Source: Streptomyces violaceusniger
GTDB taxonomy: Bacteria > Actinomycetota > Actinomycetes > Streptomycetales > Streptomycetaceae
Length of the DNA: 64,000 nt
Direction of reading: 5' to 3'
Assembly: GCA_005405945.1 (NCBI GenBank)
Contig: BJHW01000001.1
Location: 1,798,001-1,862,000 of the forward strand
The translations under genes and the position numbers were made by a program. This document shows, one piece after another, positions 9,233 to 18,249 of this stretch. The notes beneath the pieces are model-generated. The model was not told where the DNA came from. It searched no databases and was given only the letters and a program-made list of their open reading frames with translations. Position 1 is the first letter of the stretch; each line of letters starts with the position of its first letter.

Positions 9233-11764
9233 TCAGTCCGCCTTGAGGGCCGTGAGGACGTTCAGCCGGGCCGCGCGGCGGGCGGGCCAGAGTCCGGCGA
9301 GCACCCCGACGAGCGCGGCGCCCACGAGGGCCACGGCGATGCGACCCCAGGGGATGACCATCTCGTAATCCCGGATGGAGTCGGTGACGAACCGGCCCGC
9401 GGCCCACCCGAGGAAGACGCCCGCACCGATGCCCAGAACGGCCCCGAAGAGGGAGATGAGCAGGGACTCCAGTCGGATCATGAGCTTCGCCTGCTCGGGC
9501 TGGAGCCCCACCGCGCGCAGCATCCCGATCTCACGGGTGCGCTCGTGCACGGACATCGCGAGGGTGTTGACGACCCCCAGGACGGCGATCACCACCGCCA
9601 TGGCCAGCAGCGCATAGAGGACGTTGAGGAGCAGCGTGACGGCCTCGCCGCCGGCCGCCTCGGCCAGGTCGTCGACGTTCCGCACCTGGACAAGGGGATT
9701 GCGGTCGAGGGTGCGCTCGAGGGACCGCCGTACGTCGTCGCCGTCACCGGCCTTGGTGCGCACCAGGACCGATGTGTCCTTGATCTCCTTCAGATGGGGC
9801 TGCAGCGTGGCCACCGGCATCATGGTGGAGGGGAGGAATTCGTCGTCGTGGTAGATGCCGCCGATCCGCAGGGTGTCCCGGTCACCGTTCTCGTAGACCA
9901 CCGGAATCCGCTGTCCCGCGGACCAGCCCTCGAGGTCGGCCGTCCGGGTGTCGATCAGCAGGTTCTTGCCCCCGCCCGCGCTCAGGTCGGCCAACGATCC
10001 CGATACGAAGCTCGGGTCGAGGAGGCCGCCGATGGTCCGGGGATCCACACCGGTCAGGTCGACTTCGGTGTCGCCGGTCCGCACAGTGGTCTCGCGCTGC
10101 GGGCTGGAGGAGGTCACGGCCGCGGACTTCTCCAGGGAGGCGTGGGCCGACGCCGGCAGGTGGTCGAAGTTCTTGGCCGAGATCTCGAAGTCGGCCCTGA
10201 CGCTGTTCTCGGCTCCACGGTGGAGCGATGCCGTGGTGGACACCGCGACCACCGTGAGGCCCGTGACGAGGGACAGCCCGATCATCAGGGCCGAGGCAGT
10301 GGAGGCGGTGCGCCGGGGGTTGCGCCGGGCGTTGCGCGGCGCCAGCGTGCCGGGGACGCCGAAGCGGCGCAGCAGCGGGCCGGCCAGGGAGATGGCCGGG
10401 CCGGAGAGCATCGGCGTCATCACGATGATCCCGATGAGCAGCAGGGCGGCCGGGTAGAAGACGGTGGTCCTGCCCTCCTCACCCCTGGACACCGTGTACA
10501 GCACGCCGAGCACGCCGATGGCGAGCAGGGCGACGCCGATCGCGTTGCGCCTGCGGAGGCTGCGGACCGGCGGGGGCGTGTGGATCGCGGACATGGCCGC
10601 CACGGGAGGCACGGCGGCGGCCCGGCGGGCCGGCACATAGGCGGCGAGCATGGTGACGACGACGCCCACCAGGAACGAGACAAGTACGGTGCGCGGAGAG
10701 ACGATCAGCGGCCCGTCCGGGAATCCGGACCCGGTGGCCCCGAACAACTGCCGGATCCCCACGGCCACGCCGATGCCGAGCACGAAGCCCGCCGCGCCGG
10801 CGCACAGCCCCAGCAGGGCGGCCTCGATGAGGACGGAGCGGGTCACCTGGCGGCGGTCGGCGCCGACGGCCCGCATCAGGGCCATCTCCCGCGAACGCTG
10901 GGTGACGAGCATGGTGAAGGTGTTGCCGATGACGAAGATGCCGACGAACAGCGCGATGGCGGCGAAGACGGTCAGCACCTGGCTGAGCCCCGTCGCGCTG
11001 TCGGCGGCGTCGGACCGCTCCTGTTCGCGCAGTTGCGTTCCGGTGCTGACGTCAAAGTCCTTGGGCAGCAGATCGCGCGTCTCGGCGGCGAGCCGCTCCT
11101 CGGAAGTGCCACGGTCGGCCTCGAGGGTGACCCCGCCGTACTGCCCGGGGTCGAGGAACAGCTTCTGTGCGGTGGCGTCGTCGAAGAGTACGAGGGTGGC
11201 ACCGGAGGCGGCGGTGTCGTCGGTGCGGACGAGGCCGACGAGTTTCTTGTGCAGCACCGGTCCGTCGACAGCCAGCCGGACGGTGTCGCCGAGCCGGTAA
11301 CCGCCCTGGTCGGCGGTGCTGGTGTCCATCAGCACCTCGTCGGGCCCGCTGGGGGCCCGTCCGGCGGTCAAGGGGTGGCGGTTGTCCTTGCCATCGTCCT
11401 GCGGGAAGTAATTGCCGCCCATGGTCGAGTGTTTCACGCCGATCGGATCGCCGTCCTTGCCGGCCACGGCGGTGAACCCTTCGATGATGCCGGTGACCGA
11501 CGCCACGCCGGGCAGCCGTCGCAGACTCCGCAGCGTGTCCTTCCCGACGGTGCCGGGTTCGCCGATCTTCTGGTCGAAGGGCGGTTCGGCCTGGACCGAG
11601 ACATGGTTCAAAGAGGTGAGGGACTGCTGCTTGTAGGCGTTGCCGACGGTGTCGGTGAAGACGAGGGTGCCCGCGACGAAGGCGACGCCGAGCAGCACGG
11701 CGAGCATGGTCATCAGCAGGCGGGCTTTGTGCGCGAGGAGGTTGCGCACGGCGGTACGGAACAC
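9233..11764 (-). CDS. FtsX/MacB-type ABC transporter permease
   Basis: 843 residues with two FtsX permease halves: an N-terminal membrane helix (ARLLMTMLAVLLGVAFVAG), a long extracytoplasmic domain (about 45-250), three helices around 255-400, two further helices near 410-460, a second start helix near 495, another extracellular domain, and the final three helices ending at VGALAGLW-like sequence. This duplicated layout is typical of actinobacterial FtsX-family permeases, which work as mechanotransmitters or export lipoproteins and antimicrobial peptides rather than pumping small solutes. It pairs with the ATPase gene 50 bases upstream and lies at the end of a leftward cluster that begins with a secreted peptidase. 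Confidence 0.93.
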   Translation of the reverse strand: MFRTAVRNLLAHKARLLMTMLAVLLGVAFVAGTLVFTDTVGNAYKQQSLTSLNHVSVQAEPPFDQKIGEPGTVGKDTLRSLRRLPGVASVTGIIEGFTAVAGKDGDPIGVKHSTMGGNYFPQDDGKDNRHPLTAGRAPSGPDEVLMDTSTADQGGYRLGDTVRLAVDGPVLHKKLVGLVRTDDTAASGATLVLFDDATAQKLFLDPGQYGGVTLEADRGTSEERLAAETRDLLPKDFDVSTGTQLREQERSDAADSATGLSQVLTVFAAIALFVGIFVIGNTFTMLVTQRSREMALMRAVGADRRQVTRSVLIEAALLGLCAGAAGFVLGIGVAVGIRQLFGATGSGFPDGPLIVSPRTVLVSFLVGVVVTMLAAYVPARRAAAVPPVAAMSAIHTPPPVRSLRRRNAIGVALLAIGVLGVLYTVSRGEEGRTTVFYPAALLLIGIIVMTPMLSGPAISLAGPLLRRFGVPGTLAPRNARRNPRRTASTASALMIGLSLVTGLTVVAVSTTASLHRGAENSVRADFEISAKNFDHLPASAHASLEKSAAVTSSSPQRETTVRTGDTEVDLTGVDPRTIGGLLDPSFVSGSLADLSAGGGKNLLIDTRTADLEGWSAGQRIPVVYENGDRDTLRIGGIYHDDEFLPSTMMPVATLQPHLKEIKDTSVLVRTKAGDGDDVRRSLERTLDRNPLVQVRNVDDLAEAAGGEAVTLLLNVLYALLAMAVVIAVLGVVNTLAMSVHERTREIGMLRAVGLQPEQAKLMIRLESLLISLFGAVLGIGAGVFLGWAAGRFVTDSIRDYEMVIPWGRIAVALVGAALVGVLAGLWPARRAARLNVLTALKAD

Positions 11765-11814
11765 GGGACGGCCTTCCGGGAGGGTGCCGGGTGTGAGGTG
11801 GAGCAGGGCGGGTG

Positions 11815-12579
11815 TCAGGCGTGCGCCGGGGTCAGGCGGCCCATGCGCTCCAGGACGGCCTCGGCCGTCGGCGCGTGAAGTTCGTCGACGATGCGGCCGT
11901 CGGCGAGGAACACCACGCGGTCCGCGTAGGAGGCGGCGACGGGGTCATGGGTGACCATCACGACGGTCTGGCCCAGCGAACTCGCGGAGCCGCGCAGGAA
12001 CTCGAGGATCTCGGCGCCGCTGCGGGAGTCGAGGTTGCCGGTGGGCTCGTCGGCGAAGACGATGTCGGGCCGCCCGGCCAGCGCGCGGGCGACGGCGACG
12101 CGCTGCTGCTGGCCGCCGGAGAGCTGGGCGGGCCGGTGGCCGAGCCGGTCGGCCAGGCCGACGGTCCGGATGATGCTCTCCAGCCAGGCCCGCTCCGGTT
12201 TGCGGCCCGCGATGTCCATGGGCAGGGTGATGTTCTCCAGCGCGCTCAGGGTGGGCAGCAGGTTGAACGCCTGGAAGACGAAGCCGACGCGGTCGCGGCG
12301 CAGCCGGGTGAGCTGACGGTCGTTCAGGGAGGCGATCTCCGTATCACCGAGGCGGACCGAGCCGAAGGACGGCGAGTCGAGACCGGCCATGCAGTGCATC
12401 AGGGTGGACTTCCCCGACCCGGACGGACCCATGATCGCGGTGAACCGCCCCTTGCCGAAGCCGACCGTGACCGCGTCGAGGGCCACCACACGGGTGTCCC
12501 CCGTGCCGTACACCTTCGTCAGATCGGTGGTGTGGGCCGCGTAGGACTCCGGGGCGGAAGGGGGCTGGTGTGCGTGCAT
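11815..12579 (-). CDS. ABC transporter ATP-binding protein (MacB/LolD type)
   Basis: 254 residues from ATG 12579, which has GAGGA upstream; the longer frame lacks a better site. Walker A GPSGSGKST is at 51-59, the Q-loop at FVFQAFNLLPT, signature LSGGQQQR at 153-160, Walker B IVFADEP with Glu178, and the H-loop in VTHDP. The closest subfamily by motif pattern is MacB/LolD/FtsE, partner of FtsX-type permeases such as the next gene. The gene begins 204 bases after the response regulator stop, on the same strand, so the two-component system probably regulates it. Confidence 0.95.
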   Translation of the reverse strand: MHAHQPPSAPESYAAHTTDLTKVYGTGDTRVVALDAVTVGFGKGRFTAIMGPSGSGKSTLMHCMAGLDSPSFGSVRLGDTEIASLNDRQLTRLRRDRVGFVFQAFNLLPTLSALENITLPMDIAGRKPERAWLESIIRTVGLADRLGHRPAQLSGGQQQRVAVARALAGRPDIVFADEPTGNLDSRSGAEILEFLRGSASSLGQTVVMVTHDPVAASYADRVVFLADGRIVDELHAPTAEAVLERMGRLTPAHA

Positions 12580-12783
12580 GCCGATCCTCGGTGAGCGCTC
12601 GGGGGACGGCCCTCGTGGCGGAGGGCGCCGCCGCTGGTGGCGACGTCCACGAGCCTCCCGCTCGGCCACCCCCGCACGGATCCCCCAACCATCCGAAAGC
12701 CGCATCCCCCGATCGGGGGAGATCGCCGCGGAACCGCTGCCCGGCACACTCCACGCGGGCCGCGGGCCCCCGGTCCGGGACCG

Positions 12784-13434
12784 CTACTCGGCGCGCCCCG
12801 TGCGGAAGGCCCAGGCCGCGATCTCGACCCTGTTGCGCAGGCCCAACTTCGCCTGGACCGACCCCAGATGCGTCTTGACCGTGCTGGGCGCGATGTACAG
12901 CTCCGCGGCGATCTCCGGATTGGTCAGTCCGCGGGCGATGCCCTGGATGACCTCCTCCTCGCGGTCGGTCAGCGGCTCGGCCGGCTCGTGCGTGGCGCGC
13001 CGCCGGGGCTTGGTGAAGTGCTGGAGCAGACGGAGGGTGATCTGCGGGGCGACCATGGCGTCCCCACGGACGGCCGCCCGCACGGCCTCGGTCAGCAGCG
13101 CCGGACCGGCGTCCTTCAGGAGGAAACCGGACGCTCCGTTCGACAGCGCCGTGTACACGTACTCATCGAGGTCGAAGGTGGTGACCACGACCACCTTCGG
13201 TGCTCCGGGCCGTCCGCCGCCGGCCAGCCTGCGGGTGACCTCCAGACCGTCGGGCGGGGGCATCCGGATGTCCACGAGGCACACGTCCGGCCGGGTCTCG
13301 CGGGCCAGCGACAGGGCCGAGGCCCCGTCGGCGGCCTCGGCCACCACCTCCATGTCGGACTCGGCCGACAGCACCATGCGGAACCCGGCCCGCACCAGAT
13401 GCTGATCGTCCGCGACCAGGATGCGTATGGTCAT
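12784..13434 (-). CDS. NarL/LuxR-family response regulator
   Basis: 216 residues from ATG 13434, which overlaps the kinase stop (ATGA). Receiver domain with Asp9/10, phospho-acceptor Asp55 (LVDIRMPPPDG), TTFDLDE and LLKDAG; LuxR-type helix-turn-helix LTDREEEVIQGIARGLTNPE followed by IAPSTVKTHLGSVQAKLGL. Partner of the upstream kinase. Likely targets are its own cluster: the secreted peptidase, the small propeptide-like protein and the ABC transporter 204 bases downstream. Confidence 0.94.
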   Translation of the reverse strand: MTIRILVADDQHLVRAGFRMVLSAESDMEVVAEAADGASALSLARETRPDVCLVDIRMPPPDGLEVTRRLAGGGRPGAPKVVVVTTFDLDEYVYTALSNGASGFLLKDAGPALLTEAVRAAVRGDAMVAPQITLRLLQHFTKPRRRATHEPAEPLTDREEEVIQGIARGLTNPEIAAELYIAPSTVKTHLGSVQAKLGLRNRVEIAAWAFRTGRAE

Positions 13435-14744
13435 GCCGTCCTGCCCTCCCGCAGCCACAACCCGGTTCGTACGGCGTGCCGCCCGCGCGTCCGCGGGGTG
13501 CGCGCCGGCTCGTCGGGACGCAGTGGTACGGAGGCGCGCACCCGCCATCCGCCTTCGGCGCGGTGGCCCGCCTCGAAGGCGCCGCCGAGCAGCTCGATCC
13601 GCTCCCGCATGCCCATGATGCCGAAGCCGCCGCCGAGCCGGCCGAGGCTGCCCCGGTGTCCGGACGGGGAGCCGTGTCCGTCGTCCTCCACGACCAGTTC
13701 GGCGTGGCGTGCCGCCACCCGGGCGGACACATCCACCGACCGCACTCCGCGCGCATAGCGCTGAGCGTTGGTCAGGGCCTCCTGAAGGACGCGGCTCAGC
13801 CCGCCGGTGACCTCGGCCGGTACGTCCTCCGGCAGGTCCCGCCCGAGGTCCAGCCGGACCGGCAGCCCCGTCCCCCGTGCCTCCTCCACGATGCGGGTGA
13901 GGACCTCGCCGAGGTTCTCCGGGTGCCGCGGGGTCTCGTCACCTCGCATCGAGCCCACCAGGCGCCGCATCGACGTCAGCGCCTCGCCGCCCGCGTGCTC
14001 GACGGCCTCGAGCATCTCGTTCAGCGCCTGCGGGTCGGGGGTGCCCCGCCCGGTGACATGGCGCACGGCCTGCAACTGCACCACGATCGCGGTCACCTGG
14101 TGGGCCACGGTGTCATGCAGGTCCCGGGCCAGCGCGAGCCGTTCCTCCTGCCGCACCAGCTGTCCGGTGCGTTCCTGCTGGGCGTCGTAGAGCCGCAGCA
14201 CCAGCCCGCAGACGAAGGCCAGCGCCAGCAACAGCGCGGTGTTGTCGGAGAAGTCACCGGGATCGGAGTCCCGCAGGAGCGGGATGGAGAACACGCTGAC
14301 GCTCATCGCCGCCACGGACACCAGGGCCCACCAGGGCGCGCAGCGGCGCACCGCCACGGCGAGGAGGAACAGCAGGCCCATGAGTTCGGTGCCGCTGGAC
14401 TCGCTGGTCACCATGTTCACCGGCATCAGGTGGTAGGCCACCGTGGCCGCGAAGGTGCCGGCACAGGCCACCAGCGCGGCCCGCGGAACCCATCGGACAT
14501 CGCGTACGACGGCCAGCACGGCCATCGCCCCGGCCAGGGCTCCGGAACCGATCGGCGCCCAGTCCCCGGCGAACGCCTTCGTATCGAAGTCCGGGTCGAG
14601 GACGAGCCGGTCCCGCACGTCCTGGTAGACGGAGAAGAGGAACCACAGCGCCAGCACGGAAATCACGATCCGCCCCGGCCAACGTCGATAACCGGCGCGC
14701 CGGCCGGAGGACACAGCTATTCGCACCCGCGCCACCTTACGCAT
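13431..14744 (-). CDS. NarL-type sensor histidine kinase
   Basis: 437 residues. About six membrane helices occupy residues 24-190, with a short outward loop around 45-65. HisKA_3 motif LARDLHDTVAHQVTAIVVQL places phospho-acceptor His210; N-box QEALTNAQRYA and G-box-like GSLGRLGGGFGIMGMRER complete the ATPase domain. The ATG at 14744 follows directly after the TAG stop (14747-14745) of the small gene upstream, so translation is tightly coupled to it. That linkage suggests the small exported protein, or the peptidase before it, contributes to the signal sensed (inference). Confidence 0.93.
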   Translation of the reverse strand: MRKVARVRIAVSSGRRAGYRRWPGRIVISVLALWFLFSVYQDVRDRLVLDPDFDTKAFAGDWAPIGSGALAGAMAVLAVVRDVRWVPRAALVACAGTFAATVAYHLMPVNMVTSESSGTELMGLLFLLAVAVRRCAPWWALVSVAAMSVSVFSIPLLRDSDPGDFSDNTALLLALAFVCGLVLRLYDAQQERTGQLVRQEERLALARDLHDTVAHQVTAIVVQLQAVRHVTGRGTPDPQALNEMLEAVEHAGGEALTSMRRLVGSMRGDETPRHPENLGEVLTRIVEEARGTGLPVRLDLGRDLPEDVPAEVTGGLSRVLQEALTNAQRYARGVRSVDVSARVAARHAELVVEDDGHGSPSGHRGSLGRLGGGFGIMGMRERIELLGGAFEAGHRAEGGWRVRASVPLRPDEPARTPRTRGRHAVRTGLWLREGRTA

Positions 14745-15022
14745 CTACGGCGGCGGTTGCCGCCCGCCTCCCGCGCCGGGCCCCGCGTCCGGCCCCGCGC
14801 CCGGGTTCTGGCCCGGGTCGGTGGGCATGGGCGCGGGCCGTGCGTCGCGCACCCGCTCCGGTGTCCAGTACGAGGGGTCCGGCGGATCCGCCCGGTGGGT
14901 CCGTGGGGTGTCCGGGGTCGGGGATCGCCGGTGTCCTCGCCCCGGGCGGTGACGGCGAGGACCGCGACGACGCCGGTTCCCACGACCGCCGCGGTGATGA
15001 GGACTGCGGTGAGCGGGCGCAT
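14745..15022 (-). CDS. small exported protein with peptidase-propeptide motif (one-base frameshift)
   Basis: ATG 15022 begins MRPLTAVLITAAVVGTGVVA, a signal anchor or signal peptide. Adding one base to the G4 run at 14920-14923 (plus strand) joins it to a frame reading SYWTPERVRDARPAPMPTD and a Gly/Pro tail ending RQPPP-stop at 14745, giving 92 residues. Without the base, the frame runs into low-complexity Arg-rich sequence overlapping the kinase. The repaired stop abuts the kinase ATG exactly, which supports the repair. YWTPERVRDARPAP closely resembles YWTPQRMRRAVEAD in the propeptide of the secreted peptidase just upstream. It may be a free-standing propeptide acting as inhibitor, chaperone or signal; no such function is established. 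Confidence 0.7.
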
Positions 15023-15061
15023 GACGTCTTCTCCCGATGGTTGGGGCTTGCGGATGCCGGA

Positions 15062-15092
15062 GGCCGGGACCCCTGAGTGCGGGGCCCCGGCC
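15062..15092 (-). terminator. hairpin after the peptidase gene
   Basis: GGCCGGGACCCC (15062-15073) pairs with GGGGCCCCGGCC (15081-15092) with one mismatch and a seven-base loop, 20 bases past the peptidase stop and 40 before the small gene. It probably gives partial termination, separating high expression of the peptidase from lower expression of the downstream signalling genes. Confidence 0.6.
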
Positions 15093-15112
15093 GACTGCGG
15101 TGTGGGTGGTGC

Positions 15113-16090
15113 TCAGCCGTTGGCGGTGTTGTTGTAGATCGTCTGGATCTTGTTGTCGAAGTAGGGGCTGTCGATGTAGGCGGGCGGATCGGTCCGGGTG
15201 CTGGTGACGCCGATCTCAGTCCCCAGGCCCGTGGTCTCGTTGTAGTCCCGCAGCCAGGGGCCGCCGCTGGCGCCCTCGACCATGGTGCACCCGTTCTGCA
15301 CCCGGGAGCCGTCCTGCCATGTGGGGATGTTCTGGCACGCGTAGGGCACTTCGCCGTCGTAGCCGAAGGCGGCCGGATAGCCCCAGACGGTCACGGTGTT
15401 GGAGTACCCGTAGTTGTAGCCCAGCCCCATGCCGCCGACGGTGTTGACCAGCTTGCCGGCGCCGTTGTCCCAGACGTTGACCACGCCGATGTCGTAGTTG
15501 AGGTCGCTGTTGTTGATCCAGCCGTTGAACGTGGTCAGCGTCTTGGCCGACCAGGTTCCGTACGGCCGCGAGCCGTTGTAGTAGGCGGGCACGAACACCC
15601 AGTTGGTGGCCCAGGTGCCGCCGGCGCCACCGTGGACGCAGTGCCCCGCGGTGAACACCATGTTCTTCGTGGGATTGTTGACCGCGGCGGCGGAGCAGGC
15701 GTAGTCGCCGCCGTTGGTCGGGTTGTGGAAGAAGACCTTGCCCTGCACGATCGAGGTGGCGATCCGCACCCCGCGGGCCTTCTTCGAGGTGGCCTTCTGC
15801 GGTTTCGCGAGCTGAGCGGGTTCGGCCGCCGCGTCGGTGGCCGCCTTCCGCGACGCCTTGGCGTCGGTGGGCGTGTCGGCCTCGACGGCTCTGCGCATAC
15901 GCTGCGGGGTCCAGTATTTCTCGGCGGACTCCGCGGATGAGCGGGACGCGGCATTCTTGTGCGTGGACACCGCGGTGTCCGCGCTGCGTGTGACGGTGCT
16001 GTGCGAATCGGCGGACGCGGCCGCCGGAATCGTCAGGGCGAACGCGAAAACCGCTCCGCTCGCCGCTAAAACGACCTTGCGTATCTGCAC
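15113..16090 (-). CDS. secreted trypsin-like serine peptidase
   Basis: The start is GTG 16090 after a GGGGGA site, giving 325 residues. Signal peptide about 1-27 (ends AAASA). A propeptide of about 80 residues contains KYWTPQRMRRAVEADTP. The mature chymotrypsin-fold domain has His150 in TAGHC, Asp200 in NYDIGVV and Ser275 in EGASGGPW, a complete triad, with paired cysteines typical of Streptomyces glutamyl-endopeptidase or trypsin-like enzymes. It is exported and presumably activated by propeptide removal. It heads the leftward cluster with the small propeptide-like protein, kinase and regulator. Exact cleavage specificity is not readable. Confidence 0.92.
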   Translation of the reverse strand: MQIRKVVLAASGAVFAFALTIPAAASADSHSTVTRSADTAVSTHKNAASRSSAESAEKYWTPQRMRRAVEADTPTDAKASRKAATDAAAEPAQLAKPQKATSKKARGVRIATSIVQGKVFFHNPTNGGDYACSAAAVNNPTKNMVFTAGHCVHGGAGGTWATNWVFVPAYYNGSRPYGTWSAKTLTTFNGWINNSDLNYDIGVVNVWDNGAGKLVNTVGGMGLGYNYGYSNTVTVWGYPAAFGYDGEVPYACQNIPTWQDGSRVQNGCTMVEGASGGPWLRDYNETTGLGTEIGVTSTRTDPPAYIDSPYFDNKIQTIYNNTANG

Positions 16091-16536
16091 CAGTCCCCCA
16101 ATTTCTGACCGGGACAGGGAGCGGATGCCCCCGTTGAAATCCCGGGCGCACCGTATCGCGCGATGAAGTGCGCGCGCCAAGATCCCGCAGATGGTCAGAG
16201 CGGTATCCGGCCAGGCATGATGTCCCGGGCGCGGTACGGAAATTCGCCTCGCGCCTGCCGGGCTGCCCTTTTCGGTAAAAGCGGAACGGGCCGTGTGCCG
16301 CATTGAACGAGGAATTCCGACACGTCAACGCGCGTCAACGGCCGCCTTCGCCCACGCGGCGACGGCCACCCGATCCCCGACAGTGTCCGGAACCCGCGAT
16401 CGCGTTTCTCTTGCCGAATTCACGGAAGTATTCACGCATTCACGGCAGCCCCGCATTACGCGATGGGCCCGCCTGCCGCAGCGGATGCTGTTAGCCTCCC
16501 GGCATCCCCGTAGGCCCGCCGCTCCGAGGAAGACCA
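16091..16536. other. divergent intergenic region, peptidase / P450
   Basis: 446 bases between two divergent genes; both promoters must lie here. ATTCACG appears three times at 16418-16424, 16430-16436 and 16438-16444, close to the P450 start, and could be a regulator site. No RNA gene or convincing coding frame is visible. Confidence 0.5.
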
Positions 16537-17871
16537 TTGGTAACGAACCTCCAGGACGACCAGGACGCCCAAGATGGCCAGGACGCCCAGGACAGCCAGG
16601 ACACACCGGCCCCGCAGCACGCTCCGGACGCGCCCGACGCGCCGCCCCCGGGCTGCCCCGCCCACGCCGCGCGGCTGTACGGGCCGGACTTCCGGCGCCG
16701 CCCGGACGAGACCTATCAGCGGATACGGCGGGACGGCGGACAGGTCGCCCCGGTCCTGCTCGAAGGCGACATCGACGCCTGGTTCGTCCTCGGCTACCGC
16801 GAGACCCGTCAGGTGCTGTCCGACACCGAGACGTTCGGCCGGGACCCGCGCCGCTGGAACGGCTGGGACAGCGTGCCGCCGGACTGGCCGCTGATGCCGT
16901 GGGTGGCGTACAGCCCGATGATGCCCTTCACGGAGGGCGAGGAGCACCGGCGGCGCGCGACGGCCGTGAGCGAGGCCCTCGCCACGGTCGACCCCTTCGT
17001 GCTGCGCGGCCACTGCGAGCGGTTCGCCGATCAGCTGATCGACAAGTTCGCCCCGCGCGGCAGGGCGGATCTGGTGTACGACTACATCTACTCGGTCCCC
17101 ACCCTCGCCACGGCCGAGTTGTTCGGCCTGCCCCAGGACGAGGCCGGGCTGGAGACCCTGGCGGCGGGGCTGACGGTGTCGTTCCTCTCCGACGAGGAGG
17201 CCATCGCCGGTCAGCAGCGGGTCGCCGGATATGTGGCGGAGCTGGTGCGGGCCAAGCGCGAGGATCCGGGCCCCGACCTCACCTCGCGGTTCATCCTGAA
17301 CACCCCGGACCTGACCGAGGAGCAGCACACCGCGGACGTCATGGTGCTGATGGCGGCGGCGCTGCCGCTGACCTCGTACTGGATCGGCAACACCCTGCGG
17401 CTGATGCTCACCGACGAGCGCCTCGCGATGACCCTCTCGGGCAACCGCCGCAGCATCGGCGAGGCCATGAACGAGGTGTTGTGGGCGGATTCCCCGCTGC
17501 AGAACCTCATCGGGCGGTACGCCACCCGCGATACCGACCTCGGCGGTCGGCGCATCCACGCCGGCGACCTCGTCGTCCTCGGCCTGGCCGCCGCCAACGC
17601 CGATCCGCTGCTGTGGCCCGACACCCCCGTCGGCCACGCCGGGAACCACTCCCATGTCGCGTTCAGCAGCGGCGACTACGGCTGCCCGGCGGGCGGCCCC
17701 GAGACGGCCAGGATCATCGCGGAGACGGCGATCGAGGTACTGCTGGACCGGGTTCCGGACCTGACGCTGGCGGTCGCGCCCGACGAGCTGAAATGGGTGG
17801 ACTCGTTCTGGTACCGCTGCCTGGATTCCCTGCCCGTCACCTTCAGCCCCACTCCGGTCACCGCGGGCTAG
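16537..17871 (+). CDS. CYP157-type cytochrome P450 lacking the ExxR motif
   Basis: 444 residues from TTG 16537 (GAGGA upstream). Heme-binding Cys383 lies in FSSGDYGCPAG. The K-helix, where P450s have Glu-x-x-Arg, reads EVLW (313-316), so the normally invariant Arg is Trp. The I-helix segment MAAALPLTSYWIGNTLRLML lacks the usual acid-Thr pair. These features, together with PPDWPLMP and EGEEHRRRA, match the CYP157 family described in Streptomyces, whose members are known to lack ExxR. CYP157 genes usually sit in cvnABCD conservons; none is present here. The N-terminus has Asp/Gln repeats (DDQDAQDGQDAQDSQD). Whether it is a monooxygenase is unclear. Confidence 0.88.
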   Translation: MVTNLQDDQDAQDGQDAQDSQDTPAPQHAPDAPDAPPPGCPAHAARLYGPDFRRRPDETYQRIRRDGGQVAPVLLEGDIDAWFVLGYRETRQVLSDTETFGRDPRRWNGWDSVPPDWPLMPWVAYSPMMPFTEGEEHRRRATAVSEALATVDPFVLRGHCERFADQLIDKFAPRGRADLVYDYIYSVPTLATAELFGLPQDEAGLETLAAGLTVSFLSDEEAIAGQQRVAGYVAELVRAKREDPGPDLTSRFILNTPDLTEEQHTADVMVLMAAALPLTSYWIGNTLRLMLTDERLAMTLSGNRRSIGEAMNEVLWADSPLQNLIGRYATRDTDLGGRRIHAGDLVVLGLAAANADPLLWPDTPVGHAGNHSHVAFSSGDYGCPAGGPETARIIAETAIEVLLDRVPDLTLAVAPDELKWVDSFWYRCLDSLPVTFSPTPVTAG

Positions 17872-17905
17872 CGCGCGACGGGCGGAGGTCCGGCCCGCGT
17901 GGCAC

Positions 17906-17953
17906 GGATCTCCCCGGGGGAGATCCGGCGTCCCCCGGGGGAGAGGGGACGCC
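17906..17953. terminator. two hairpins between convergent genes
   Basis: GGATCTCCCC (17906-17915) pairs with GGGGAGATCC (17917-17926), followed at once by GGCGTCCCC (17927-17935) pairing with GGGGACGCC (17945-17953). They lie between the P450 stop and the tautomerase stop on the other strand and probably form a bidirectional terminator. Confidence 0.75.
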
Positions 17954-17976
17954 GGGGCCCTGGGGTTCCGGCGGCG

Positions 17977-18192
17977 TCAGTTGCCGGGTGGCTGCTGGAG
18001 CATGGCGAGGGTCAGGACGTTGCCGCCGATGCCCCAGCCGCCGTCGGTGACCTCCTCGACCAGGACCAGGGTGGTGGCGCGGGCGCGCTCACCGTAGATC
18101 TCGACGTACAGCTCGGTGGCGCGGGTGACGATTTCCTCCTTCTGCTTCTCGTCGAGGGATCCGGCAGGGACCTTGAAGTTCGCGAAGGGCAT
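17977..18192 (-). CDS. 4-oxalocrotonate tautomerase-family protein
   Basis: 71 residues starting MPFANFKVPAGSLDEKQKEE, so Pro at position 2 becomes the N-terminal catalytic proline after Met removal, as in the tautomerase superfamily. Length is normal (60-80 residues), and members assemble as oligomers. It is the last gene of a leftward group with two SDR oxidoreductases, 57 bases after the first. It probably interconverts keto and enol forms of a product of those enzymes; substrate unknown. Confidence 0.88.
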   Translation of the reverse strand: MPFANFKVPAGSLDEKQKEEIVTRATELYVEIYGERARATTLVLVEEVTDGGWGIGGNVLTLAMLQQPPGN

Positions 18193-18249
18193 GGTCGTTC
18201 TCTCTCGTACGGGGTTGTCGGTGTGTTCGAAGGTGTGATTCGGATGTGA

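Noticed and set aside
8801..11878. 1025-codon open frame on the plus strand opposite the ABC permease
   Set aside because: It is antisense to a clear FtsX permease and has the Gly/Arg/His-rich composition expected from the complementary strand of very GC-rich genes; no family motif.
16418..16444. Three ATTCACG copies considered as an iteron or origin-like array
   Set aside because: Only three short copies, 12 and 8 bases apart, with no replication gene nearby; kept only as a possible regulator site in the intergenic note.
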